From an uncultured Ruminococcus sp. (lineage in GTDB: Bacteria > Bacillota > Clostridia > Oscillospirales > Ruminococcaceae), in assembly GCA_946413815.1 (NCBI GenBank), contig CAMKMD010000018.1, forward strand, positions 1-63,997: a stretch of 63,997 bases of DNA, written 5' to 3'. Each line of letters begins with the position of its first letter. Positions within the stretch are counted from its first letter, which is position 1. The translations under genes and the position numbers were made by a program. The notes below the pieces were generated by a model. It had not been told where the DNA came from. It worked only from the letters and a program-made list of their open reading frames with translations, and ran no database searches. Of the stretch, positions 42,303-50,957 are shown in pieces.

Positions 42303-44570
42303 ATGATACGCAGATTCCGTGAATGGTACAGTATGCAGCGCGCCAGACGGCCCGCTCTCATGATAGTATTCGGCATTGCTATATTCAACATCATATTCTT
42401 CATCATCGCAGCACTCGTCATCAGGTCACTCGCTCTCTCCGGCACCGAATCCATGGGCTTCTTTGAGGCGCTCTACTACACCCTCACAATGATACTCGAT
42501 GCGGGCTGCATCTCCTACGTCATCGAGGATATCGGCACCTCCGGCGTAGCAATTGCAGCCGTGTGCATAGCAGTCGTCATAATAGGTATGATCACCTTCA
42601 CCGGCGCCATCATCGGTACCATGACAAACGCCTTCTCAAACTCGATAGAGAAGACACAGTCCGGCTCACGCAAGCTTTATACCTCAGGCCATCTTGTCAT
42701 ACTCAACTGGAACTCCCGCGCCTCCGAGATAATCAACGACCTGCTCTACTGCGGCGAGAAAAAGCGTGTGGTAGTCCTCACGGACAGCCGCAAGGAGGAG
42801 ATAGAGAAGGAGATATCCGACCGCATCGCTGATACCGTCACCCGTGAGAACGACCTTCTCCGGCAGAGGCTCTCCTGTTACAGCGGCCTTAAACAGCGCA
42901 TCCTCTACCGCAGGCAGCGCATGAAGAACCTCCTCTACATACTTGTGCGTGAGGGCGATGTATTCTCCACCAAGCAGCTTCGTGATATCAGCATCGAGAA
43001 GGCCGATGCCGTAATGATACTGGGTGCGGATATCAACAACACCCTTTGCAAGTACCAGCACAAGACCAGAGTTGAGGAACATTCCCGCGGCAACGCACAG
43101 ACCGTCAAGACTCTCATGCAGGTCTCCGATATCACCGGCGCAGATGACTCCATCGACGATCAGAAGATAATCGTTGAGATATCCGATGACTGGACAGCCG
43201 AGCTCGTCCGCCGCATCGTCAAGAACAAGAAGCAGCAGCAGGACAACGCCAAGAATACCATAGTATCCGTGCGTGTCAACCAGATACTCGGCCAGCTGCT
43301 TTCCCAGTTCTCCCTCATGCCGGAGCTCAACCTTGCCTATCAGGATCTCTTCTCCAACAAGGGCGCTACCTTCCAGGCAGCAAAATGGCCGGAGGAGGAA
43401 AGGCTTTCCTGCATAAGGCGGGCGCAGGAAATCCTCGGCACAGCGGACAGTGTACGCAGCGAGCTCCTTGCAGAGCGGCTCTATATCGATGACTACCTTG
43501 AAAATCACAGGCACGCCATCCCCCTCGGCTCCATGGAGCATACCGTGACGGACGGCCAGACCGGTGAGGTGAAGGTGGAGCATTTCTTCTACTTCTCCGC
43601 AGGCTCAGAAGCGGATGTTCACAGGGCAGAGACCGCAGCGATCGCTCCGGCCGGTCTCAGGGTAAACAAGGATTACTGGATAGACAAGAAGCGTGTCATC
43701 ATCCTCGGCCATAACGACGGCATCGGGGATATCATGAAGGGATTTGCTTCCTTCTGCGGCGAATGGGATCCGGACGGCTCCCGCCACATCCTTGAGATAG
43801 TCGTCATTGACGATCAGGAGCATCTCGATCAGGCAGATCACTACAGGCAGTACCCCTTCGTTATCGGCACCCGTGCCGCAACCATCTACGACAAGGATAT
43901 CATCTGTGAGACCATCGACTGGTTCATGGACTTTGCCGAGGACGAGGAGAAGGGGGATGTCAGCATACTCATCCTCTCCGATGACAGCGTCCCGAACGAG
44001 GATATCGATGCGAACGTGCTTGCAAATCTGGTGTACGTACAGGATATCATCGCTGACAAGAAGGCAGCCGACCCTGATTTCGACACGGAGAGCATCGATG
44101 TCATTGTGGAGCTTATCAACCCCAAGCACCATGACATAGTCAGCCGCTACAGCGTGACAAATGATACTCCGGAGAATGACAGCGCACGGAGGTACTGCAT
44201 CCAGAACAGTAACAACGTCGTTATCAGCAACCGCTATATCAGCAAGATGGTAACGCAGATAGGCGAAAAGAAGGCCATATACGATTTCTATACCGACATC
44301 CTCACCTATGACGAGGCAGGTGCAGAGGTCTACCGCAGCAAGGAGGTCTATGCGAAGAAGGTATCCTCCTTCTTTGAGGAGCTCCCGCCCGAATGCACCG
44401 AGGCTGCCCTTATCCGCGGGGTATGGAAGGCCACAAGCGACTGGCATCCCACCGTTGTTCTCGGCTATGTCAAGCCCGGCGGCTATGTAAGGCTCTTCTG
44501 CGGTGACCAGACCGCGCAGACAGTGAAGCTCAGACCGAACGACAAGCTCATAGTATTCACAGACCACTGA
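42303..44570 (+). CDS. CASTOR/POLLUX-like ion channel with RCK (NAD-binding) domains
   Basis: 755 residues from ATG 42303 (CAGGAGG upstream). Two membrane segments are at about 17-42 and 77-101, with a pore-like stretch between ('ALYYTLTMILDAGCISYVIE'). The first RCK domain begins 'GHLVILNWNSRASEIINDL'; the second begins 'KRVIILGHNDGIGDIM'. This layout matches the CASTOR/POLLUX/SYM8 family of cation channels known from plant nuclear membranes, with bacterial relatives. The canonical TVGYG filter is absent, so selectivity is uncertain. It precedes a KtrBA potassium system, which suggests ion homeostasis. Confidence 0.85.
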   Translation: MIRRFREWYSMQRARRPALMIVFGIAIFNIIFFIIAALVIRSLALSGTESMGFFEALYYTLTMILDAGCISYVIEDIGTSGVAIAAVCIAVVIIGMITFTGAIIGTMTNAFSNSIEKTQSGSRKLYTSGHLVILNWNSRASEIINDLLYCGEKKRVVVLTDSRKEEIEKEISDRIADTVTRENDLLRQRLSCYSGLKQRILYRRQRMKNLLYILVREGDVFSTKQLRDISIEKADAVMILGADINNTLCKYQHKTRVEEHSRGNAQTVKTLMQVSDITGADDSIDDQKIIVEISDDWTAELVRRIVKNKKQQQDNAKNTIVSVRVNQILGQLLSQFSLMPELNLAYQDLFSNKGATFQAAKWPEEERLSCIRRAQEILGTADSVRSELLAERLYIDDYLENHRHAIPLGSMEHTVTDGQTGEVKVEHFFYFSAGSEADVHRAETAAIAPAGLRVNKDYWIDKKRVIILGHNDGIGDIMKGFASFCGEWDPDGSRHILEIVVIDDQEHLDQADHYRQYPFVIGTRAATIYDKDIICETIDWFMDFAEDEEKGDVSILILSDDSVPNEDIDANVLANLVYVQDIIADKKAADPDFDTESIDVIVELINPKHHDIVSRYSVTNDTPENDSARRYCIQNSNNVVISNRYISKMVTQIGEKKAIYDFYTDILTYDEAGAEVYRSKEVYAKKVSSFFEELPPECTEAALIRGVWKATSDWHPTVVLGYVKPGGYVRLFCGDQTAQTVKLRPNDKLIVFTDH

Positions 44571-44576
44571 GCACAC

Positions 44577-44617
44577 AGGCTCATCCCTCTTTCAGCGAAG
44601 GATGAGCCTCAGTTTTT
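44577..44617 (+). terminator. Terminator of the channel gene
   Basis: GGCTCATCCCT.. and ..GGATGAGCC arms, then TCAGTTTTTT. The 32-base hairpin is repeated exactly at 44762-44793. Confidence 0.85.
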
Positions 44618-44647
44618 TCAAAACGTCAGCTATCGCGGAAATCAATC

Positions 44648-44740
44648 GGGCGGATGTGGGCATCCGCCCCTACAAGCACCGGTTCTTCCATGGCGGGATG
44701 TAGGGGGCGATGCCTGCATCGCCCCGCTTATCCGTGAATG
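44648..44740 (+). repeat. ~93-bp dispersed repeat, copy 1
   Basis: Begins GGGCGGATGTGGGCATCCGC and ends CATCGCCCCGCTTATCCGTG plus a few bases; two palindromes flank a variable middle. The reverse complement lies at 46937-47030 on the other side of ktrBA. Confidence 0.85.
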
Positions 44741-44761
44741 TCAGGTTTATTGAAAGGCAAG

Positions 44762-44795
44762 GGCTCATCCCTCTTTCAGCGAAGGATGAGCCTTT
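44762..44795. repeat. Second copy of the channel-gene terminator hairpin
   Basis: Bases 44762-44793 are identical to 44578-44609, placing the 93-bp repeat between duplicate hairpins. Confidence 0.85.
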
Positions 44796-44827
44796 CTGCT
44801 GCCGTCAGGTACTTCGCCGGACAGGGC

Positions 44828-44856
44828 TTGAATATTCCACAGCATTATGGTATAAT
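44828..44856 (+). promoter_or_regulatory. Promoter of ktrB
   Basis: TTGAAT (44828-44833), 17 bases, TATAAT (44851-44856) preceded by TGG. Confidence 0.8.
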
Positions 44857-44930
44857 ACGTTATGGTAAACATTGAGCCGCGCAAATCAGGAAATGGCCCA
44901 GACTTATAATACTTACCACTGGAGATACTT

Positions 44931-46271
44931 ATGAAAAAGAAAAATACGCAGAGCGGTACCCAGAACCGAAACTCCTTCCGTGTCATCAGCCTCGGATTCA
45001 TCGGGCTGATACTGACGGGAGCCCTCCTGCTGATGCTTCCCATAGCCTCACAGGAACGCACAGTCACGCCCTTCAGGGATACCCTCTTCACTGCCATATC
45101 CGCCTCCTGTGTTACCGGCCTTGTTGTCCGGGACACAGCCACACACTGGTCTCTCTTCGGACAGATAGTCATACTCACGCTTATACAGATAGGCGGTATG
45201 GGTGTCATAACCATAGGACTGCTTATAACAAGGCTTTCCGGAAAAAAGGTAGGTCTCTGGTTCAGGGGCATGATGCAGGACTCCATTTCCGCCCCCCATG
45301 TCGGCGGCATACTCCAGCTCACCAAGTTCATCCTGAAGATGACAGCTGCCATAGAGCTTTCCGGAGCAGTGCTGCTCTATCCCGTTTTCTGCCGTGAATT
45401 CGGCCCTGTAAAGGGGATATGGTATTCCCTCTTCCATTCTGTATCGGCCTTCTGTAATGCAGGCTTCGACCTTATGGGCGTGCGGGAGCCCTTCTCCTCC
45501 ATGACCAGCTTCGGCGGGAATATATACGTCAACGTCATCCTGATGCTGCTCATTATCACAGGCGGCATCGGATTCCTGACCTGGGATGATATCGTGAAGT
45601 ACAGGCTCTGCTTCAAGAAATACCGCTTACAGACCAAGGTGGTCCTCGTCACCTCGGGGCTGCTGCTCCTTCTCCCCGCTGTATTCTTCTTTTTTGCGGA
45701 ATACTCCGGCGAGCCCATGAAGGAGCGCATACTCCATTCCCTCTTCCAGTCAGTGACAGCAAGAACAGCGGGTTTCAACACTGCCGACCTCTCGGTCATG
45801 AGCGAATCGGGCGCAATGCTGATGACGGTGCTCATGCTCATCGGCGGCTGCTCGGGCTCGACAGCAGGCGGTATGAAGACCTCTACCATAGCAGTGCTCT
45901 TCCTTGCAGCGCTCAGCGTTTTCCGCAGGAAGAACGACGTTGAATGCTTCGGCAGACGCATCCCCGACGATACAGTACACACAGCAGGAGCCATACTCTT
46001 CATGTATATGTCCCTGTTCCTTTCAACAGGTATCGCCATAAGCATGATAGAATCCATCCCGCTCATCAGCTGCCTTTTTGAAACAGGCTCGGCTCTCGGC
46101 ACAGCGGGTGTTACCCTCGGCATAACAACGTCCCTCTCACTCCCCTCCCGCATCATAATCATGGTTCTGATGTTTGCAGGCAGAGTCGGAGGCCTGACAC
46201 TTATCTATGCAGCATTCTCATTGAATACAGAAGCATCAAGACTTCCGCAGGAAAAAATAACAGTCGGATAA
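44931..46271 (+). CDS. ktrB: Potassium uptake membrane subunit (TrkH/KtrB family)
   Basis: 446 residues with eight membrane spans and four pore loops: 'SASCVTGLVVRDT', 'SVSAFCNAGFDLM', 'SVTARTAGFNTAD' and 'TGSALGTAGVTLG', each holding the conserved Gly of the filter. Length fits KtrB better than TrkH. It imports K+ (with Na+ coupling in some members) and is gated by the cytoplasmic KtrA ring encoded 12 bp downstream. Confidence 0.93.
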   Translation: MKKKNTQSGTQNRNSFRVISLGFIGLILTGALLLMLPIASQERTVTPFRDTLFTAISASCVTGLVVRDTATHWSLFGQIVILTLIQIGGMGVITIGLLITRLSGKKVGLWFRGMMQDSISAPHVGGILQLTKFILKMTAAIELSGAVLLYPVFCREFGPVKGIWYSLFHSVSAFCNAGFDLMGVREPFSSMTSFGGNIYVNVILMLLIITGGIGFLTWDDIVKYRLCFKKYRLQTKVVLVTSGLLLLLPAVFFFFAEYSGEPMKERILHSLFQSVTARTAGFNTADLSVMSESGAMLMTVLMLIGGCSGSTAGGMKTSTIAVLFLAALSVFRRKNDVECFGRRIPDDTVHTAGAILFMYMSLFLSTGIAISMIESIPLISCLFETGSALGTAGVTLGITTSLSLPSRIIIMVLMFAGRVGGLTLIYAAFSLNTEASRLPQEKITVG

Positions 46272-46283
46272 AGGAGAAATACT

Positions 46284-46922
46284 ATGAAATCAGTACTTAT
46301 AATCGGCGCAGGCCAGTTCGGCAGACATATCGCCAAGCGCATGAGCGAGCTCCGCTGCGAGATAATGGCAGTGGACAGCGACGAGGAGTGTATCAATGCG
46401 ATACTCCCCTATGTCACCAGCGCACAGATAGGCGACAGCACCAATGCGGAATTCATGCGTTCCCTGGGCATACCGGATTACGATGTATGTATCGTGACCA
46501 TCAGCGACAGCTTCCAGGACTCCCTCGAGACCACGGCGCTCCTCAAGGAGCTCGGCGCAAACAAGGTCATCTCCCGTGCACAGAATGACGTGCAGGAGAA
46601 ATTCCTCCGCCGCAACGGAGCTGACGAGACAGTATACCCCGAGAAGCAGACAGCCATAAGGCTCGCCACCAAGGAGGCATCCGACGATATCCTCGATGTC
46701 CTCCAGCTCGACCACGATCTCAATATCTACGAGGTGCGCGTACCTGAGGAATGGACAGGCAGATCCATTGCCGATCTTGATATCCGCAAGAAGCACAACC
46801 TCAATATCATAGCTGTCCGCACTTCCGACCAGCTCATTGTGCCTATGCCGCATATGCATCTCTCATCCGATGATGCGATACTCGTACTCGGCAATATGAA
46901 GGATATACATAAGGTATTCTGA
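46284..46922 (+). CDS. ktrA: Potassium uptake regulatory subunit (TrkA/KtrA, RCK)
   Basis: 212 residues. The N-terminal RCK_N fold begins 'VLIIGAGQFGRHIAKRM' (GxGxxG nucleotide site), with the acidic end of strand 2 at 'MAVDSDEE'. RCK_C lies at about 140-212 ('IYEVRVPEEWTGRSIADLDI'). It forms the octameric ring that gates KtrB in response to nucleotides. AAAGGAG precedes the ATG. Confidence 0.94.
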   Translation: MKSVLIIGAGQFGRHIAKRMSELRCEIMAVDSDEECINAILPYVTSAQIGDSTNAEFMRSLGIPDYDVCIVTISDSFQDSLETTALLKELGANKVISRAQNDVQEKFLRRNGADETVYPEKQTAIRLATKEASDDILDVLQLDHDLNIYEVRVPEEWTGRSIADLDIRKKHNLNIIAVRTSDQLIVPMPHMHLSSDDAILVLGNMKDIHKVF

Positions 46923-46936
46923 GTCAATAAACCATA

Positions 46937-47030
46937 CATTCACAAATAAGCGGGGCGATGCAGGCATCGCCCCCTACATTTTGCTGTGGAAGAATCGGCG
47001 TTTGTAGGGGCGGATACCAACATCCGCCCG
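46937..47030 (-). repeat. ~93-bp dispersed repeat, copy 2 (inverted)
   Basis: Reverse complement of the 44648-44740 repeat with about 15-20 differences, mostly in the middle. It lies 15 bp after ktrA. Confidence 0.85.
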
Positions 47031-47051
47031 CTTGACTTCTGCCATAACTGA

Positions 47052-47087
47052 CTTTTTTGACAGCCTGCACACTGTGCAGGCTGTTTT
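47052..47087 (+). terminator. Hairpin after ktrA
   Basis: CAGCCTGCAC and GTGCAGGCTG arms then TTTTCAT; also immediately upstream of the next promoter. Confidence 0.75.
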
Positions 47088-47092
47088 CATAC

Positions 47093-47120
47093 TTGACAAA
47101 TCTTCTGATAACCGTATAAT
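47093..47120 (+). promoter_or_regulatory. Promoter of the SH3-dockerin gene
   Basis: TTGACA (47093-47098), 16 bases, TATAAT (47115-47120). Confidence 0.85.
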
Positions 47121-47180
47121 ATATATACAGGGCAAAGCCCTTATACATAAAAATCGACATAACAACAGGAGTGAAACATC

Positions 47181-48953
47181 ATGAAAAAGATCATCGCAGC
47201 CCTTATGGCACTTACGCTCATAACAGCCGCACCGGCTTCCGCAGTATACGCAGCAGAGCAGACAGCACCTGCCGTATCAGCAGCATCGGATACAGCCGCC
47301 GGCATTACCATGAAGGATATTGCCGGAAAGTGGAGATACGATACCGCAGACGGCGATTATGCCATTGATGTATGCACAAGATACAAAGGTATAGTAGAAG
47401 TCAGCGAGGACGGCAGCTACACCTTCGATGATGAATCGGGTGTGAAGACCAAAGGCACAGTCACCATTGGTACAGAAGCCTACAAGGACGGCACAAACGC
47501 CGTTACAGTCTCCTTCTCCGGCGGATTCGGCGGCTACTACAAAAATGACCTTATCACCATAGGCAACGGCGGCAGAGAGCAGCTTGTGCGCTCCACATAC
47601 GGCTCCGCAGAAATGGACGCTCTTATAGAGGAAAGGTTAAATGACCTCACTTCCATACTCAACATCCTTTCAGGCGGACATCTCATAAGCACAGACCAGC
47701 CGCTGCTTGAAGGCGATCTTCCCTCCGATACTTCCATCAGCTTCGAGGGATTCGGAACACTCGCCGATCTCAGAGCGCTGATCAACAAGACGACCTCAGG
47801 CGACCTTCGGACACAGCTCACAAGGGAATGCGATGATATCATTCAGGAAAAAGACGGCATATTATATACCAGGTTCACAGGCCGCAGCTATATCAACTTC
47901 ATGCCGGAGAAGGGCCTACTCTTCTCTGACAGAACAGAAAACAGCTTCAAGGCGGTCACTGCGGCATTTGATCTGGCCTACGGCCATGCCAGAGCAGAGT
48001 TTACCCGTGAGGACGGCAGCTGGTACATAAGCGGCTATGATTCCGGAATATTCTCTTCGAATACCTCCATTGACGACCGCATCTTCTCCGCAAGGGATCA
48101 GGCGGATTCACTCAAATTCATATTGTCAGAGCTTGCAAAGGGCGCCGATCTCTCTGAAAAGGACAAGATCACGGTTGACGGCATGGAATATGCAAAAAGC
48201 AAAGATCAGTACCTTACCGCTGAAAGACTCGACGAGATGATAGAGAAGGCCTGCACCGGAGATCTGCGTGACAGGCTCAAAAAGATGAGCCATGAACACC
48301 TCATCGTAAAGGACGGCGTTGTATACAGAAGCACAGCTTCCAAGGGCGCCCCTGATATCGGCAGCAACTTCAGGATCCAGAACGCAGCGCCTGACAGCTT
48401 CAGGGCTATTACTGTTGAGAGCAGCGATCTCACCGGCTATACCATACTCGATTTCAAGGCAGATGACGAATGGCGCATAAGCGGCTATTATCTGGCGGAT
48501 TCCCCCGATGTAGTACTCTTCACCGGATGCGTCTCCCTCGACGACGGAGAACTGAACCTCAGGGAAAAGGCAACCACCGCCTCCGTCATACTCACCACCA
48601 TCCCCAACGGCACAAGACTCGATATCTATCCGTGTGTCACAGATGGCTGGTACAAGGTGACCTATAACGGCCTCACAGGCTATGTAAGCTCAAAGTATAT
48701 CAAGGAAGCTCCTCAGTCCGCAGGCGACCTCACAAATGACGGTATCGTGGATTCATCCGATGCCTCAGAGGTGCTGGCTGTCTATGCAAGGGTCTCCACC
48801 GGCGGAACTGCCGATGACAATACAAAGACCGTTGCCGACATCAACAAGGACGGCCTTGTGGATTCAAGCGACGCCTCCCTCATACTTGAATACTACGCCT
48901 ATGTATCCACAGGCGGAACAGATCCCTCAGACAGCTTCTTCGCAAAGAAATAA
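47181..48953 (+). CDS. Secreted SH3b-dockerin protein with duplicated unknown domain
   Basis: 590 residues. Signal peptide about 1-24. A beta-rich domain follows at about 45-130 ('MKDIAGKWRYDTADGDYAI'). Then come two copies of an unknown domain, each with a helical part, 'D.I(V)..KDGILYTR/GVVYRS' and 'WYISGY/WRISGY'. A bacterial SH3 domain spans about 453-512 ('LNLREKATTASVILTTIPNG') and a dockerin about 514-582 ('LTNDGIVDSSDASEVL', 'INKDGLVDSSDASLIL'). SH3b domains often bind peptidoglycan. The duplicated domain resembles IseA-type inhibitors in outline only. No catalytic residues identified. Confidence 0.85.
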   Translation: MKKIIAALMALTLITAAPASAVYAAEQTAPAVSAASDTAAGITMKDIAGKWRYDTADGDYAIDVCTRYKGIVEVSEDGSYTFDDESGVKTKGTVTIGTEAYKDGTNAVTVSFSGGFGGYYKNDLITIGNGGREQLVRSTYGSAEMDALIEERLNDLTSILNILSGGHLISTDQPLLEGDLPSDTSISFEGFGTLADLRALINKTTSGDLRTQLTRECDDIIQEKDGILYTRFTGRSYINFMPEKGLLFSDRTENSFKAVTAAFDLAYGHARAEFTREDGSWYISGYDSGIFSSNTSIDDRIFSARDQADSLKFILSELAKGADLSEKDKITVDGMEYAKSKDQYLTAERLDEMIEKACTGDLRDRLKKMSHEHLIVKDGVVYRSTASKGAPDIGSNFRIQNAAPDSFRAITVESSDLTGYTILDFKADDEWRISGYYLADSPDVVLFTGCVSLDDGELNLREKATTASVILTTIPNGTRLDIYPCVTDGWYKVTYNGLTGYVSSKYIKEAPQSAGDLTNDGIVDSSDASEVLAVYARVSTGGTADDNTKTVADINKDGLVDSSDASLILEYYAYVSTGGTDPSDSFFAKK

Positions 48954-48956
48954 CAA

Positions 48957-48995
48957 CAGCGGCCGCTGTCCGGTATATCCGGGCAGCGGCCGCTT
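48957..48995 (+). terminator. Terminator of the SH3-dockerin gene
   Basis: AGCGGCCGCTG and CAGCGGCCGCT arms, followed by TCATGTTTTCTG. Confidence 0.75.
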
Positions 48996-49061
48996 CATGT
49001 TTTCTGTTCTCTCTGTGCAGAATATGGCTCACATGAACCTCCGGAGACGCTCATGAGGTCA

Positions 49062-50729
49062 TCAGGTAAAATACTCCTTCGCATTGTTGTAGTATACCAT
49101 CATAGCCTTGATGATATGCCTGAGCTCAGCGGAGGAATTTGCATTAGCCAGCTTTCTGGATGCGTAGGTGGGTATGCCGTAGGTGATGGTATCGCTTACG
49201 GGCCTGCCGTTATCGAGTATGACAGCCTCCACCGGCTGCATGGAATCCTTTGCTGCAAGTGAAGCAAGATCGTATCTGTATTCCCCGGGAGTATCTCCCT
49301 TTGTGAACCGGCTGAAGGGAACGGTCTGGGTCTTTGTCTGTCCGGTCACGGTCTTATAGGTAAGTCTGAGCGATACATTGCTCTTGTCTTTTATGCCGTC
49401 AAAGGTCATGAAGTATACCAGCGCTATATTGTTTCCGAGGTTGAGAGTCTTTCCGCTGAAAGCAGCCTTAGCGCCTTCAAGAGGTAAGACCTTGTCAGCA
49501 GACGTGAAGGAAAGCTGCGAATAGAACCATTCCACATCCTTCTGGAAATCACTGAAATCAATGTTGGCCGGATCGCCTGTATTGTAACCGAAATATGCCT
49601 GTGCAGCCGCACCGTAATTGAGCATACCGTGAATGGCATTGAAGAGCTTATAATTATCTCCGCAGACGGGGATCTTATGACGCGCATATTCCCTGATACT
49701 GTATACATCCTCTGACGACCAGCAGGTCCTGCCGTCCTTTTCTCCGTAGATCACGGCGTGTACACTGCTGCTCATTTCCTTTGCAGTGATACCGTTATAG
49801 CGGAATACATATTCATCACCGTAACTGGAGTTATCCTTCACCGGATCAGTAAGCACAGTCTCCTTCATGGATACTGTACCATCCGGAGCAAATACCTCCT
49901 TGTTCACAGCAAGCCTGATATTCTCATAGCCCTCAAGCGCAGCCGCAGGAACGTAGTAAACTATGCCGAGGCTGTTGCTGAGATTAACATTATGGCTGAA
50001 CTTAAAATCTATCTGAGGCGCTTCCGTAAGGTAACCGGGAGCTTCAGGGCTGTCGATACGTGCATAGGAACCATCTGTGATATCCGGATCATATACCGTT
50101 CCTGCACCGCCCACAAGGCTCTCACACTCTGCAAACATATACATCGCAGTACCCGGATTATACAGGCTTTCAGTGCTCCAGCCCGGGCCCACAAGTATGG
50201 TCTCAAGCGAGGGGCAGGCCGCGAACATATACTGCATCTGATTCACATTTCCAGTGTCGAAGCTCCTGAGGTCAAGCTTCCTGAGACTGAGGCAGCCCTC
50301 GAACATACTGCTCAGATCCTCTGCGCGGGAGGTATCAAAGCCACTGAGATCAATGGATTCAAGGTTTCTGCACCAGCGGAACATACCGTAGATCTGCCCG
50401 GTCCTGGAGAGATCCGCCTGCGAAAGATCGATGCTCTCCGCATAGAAACTCCTGAAAAGCTCTGCGCTGTACTCCGGCAGAACGGTACCGGGTCTTGCGA
50501 CTATGCTTCTGACATTGTAGTTGTATCTGTATTCATCAAGGTCGGCTACTGTGATATCACCATCAAGGTAGAGCGTGCCATAATAGCTGTCGAATTCAAT
50601 GCTTCCCGCCGCACTTGCCGTCATGATGCAGTCTGTTTCCCCTGCTGCCGCATCCTTTACAGGCATTACGGCACCTGCCAGAACAAATGCCATTGCCCCT
50701 GCTGCGGCTTTTCTTATGATCCTGTTCAT
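49062..50729 (-). CDS. Secreted DUF285 (BspA-type) repeat protein
   Basis: 555 residues with a signal peptide (about 1-28). Residues about 80-210 hold DUF285-type repeats ('IYGMFRWCRNLESIDLSGFD', 'LSSMFEGCLSLRKLDLRSFD', 'MQYMFAACPSLETILV'). The rest is a long Ig-like or beta-rich C-terminal region ('NLSNSLGIVYYVPAAAL', 'NNIALVYFMTFDGIKDKSNV') containing two similar parts. No dockerin, sortase motif or membrane anchor was seen. AAAGGAG precedes the ATG. Probably a surface or adhesin-like protein. Confidence 0.85.
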   Translation of the reverse strand: MNRIIRKAAAGAMAFVLAGAVMPVKDAAAGETDCIMTASAAGSIEFDSYYGTLYLDGDITVADLDEYRYNYNVRSIVARPGTVLPEYSAELFRSFYAESIDLSQADLSRTGQIYGMFRWCRNLESIDLSGFDTSRAEDLSSMFEGCLSLRKLDLRSFDTGNVNQMQYMFAACPSLETILVGPGWSTESLYNPGTAMYMFAECESLVGGAGTVYDPDITDGSYARIDSPEAPGYLTEAPQIDFKFSHNVNLSNSLGIVYYVPAAALEGYENIRLAVNKEVFAPDGTVSMKETVLTDPVKDNSSYGDEYVFRYNGITAKEMSSSVHAVIYGEKDGRTCWSSEDVYSIREYARHKIPVCGDNYKLFNAIHGMLNYGAAAQAYFGYNTGDPANIDFSDFQKDVEWFYSQLSFTSADKVLPLEGAKAAFSGKTLNLGNNIALVYFMTFDGIKDKSNVSLRLTYKTVTGQTKTQTVPFSRFTKGDTPGEYRYDLASLAAKDSMQPVEAVILDNGRPVSDTITYGIPTYASRKLANANSSAELRHIIKAMMVYYNNAKEYFT

Positions 50730-50782
50730 TCTCTTTTCTCCTTTATCATGTTATTGTACAGCCGGAAACCGACTATATATAA

Positions 50783-50811
50783 ATGATAACATACGTCTGC
50801 CGCACAGTCAA
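50783..50811 (-). promoter_or_regulatory. Promoter of the DUF285 gene
   Basis: Minus strand TTGACT (50806-50811), 17 bases, TATCAT (50783-50788). Confidence 0.7.
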
Positions 50812-50875
50812 CGCATCTTACCATCCTCATAATACAGCTTACCCACGTAAAACAGCATCTTACCCCGTCGGCTGT

Positions 50876-50904
50876 TTGCATTTTCCCGGCTGTTGTGGTA
50901 TAAT
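50876..50904 (+). promoter_or_regulatory. Promoter of the membrane protein/lipoprotein pair
   Basis: TTGCAT (50876-50881), 17 bases, TATAAT (50899-50904) with a TG extension. Confidence 0.65.
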
Positions 50905-50957
50905 ATCATCAAACAAAGCGGCATCTGCCGCAATATTCACTTAACGGAGGCATAACG

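Noticed and set aside
43605..44576. A 323-codon minus-strand frame opposite the CASTOR-like channel
   Set aside because: The plus-strand RCK domains explain the coding potential; the antisense product has no family marks.
44577..44795. Duplicated hairpins read as an attenuator or riboswitch of ktrB
   Set aside because: Both lie upstream of the ktrB promoter at 44828-44856, so they are outside its transcript; c-di-AMP riboswitch features were not recognised.
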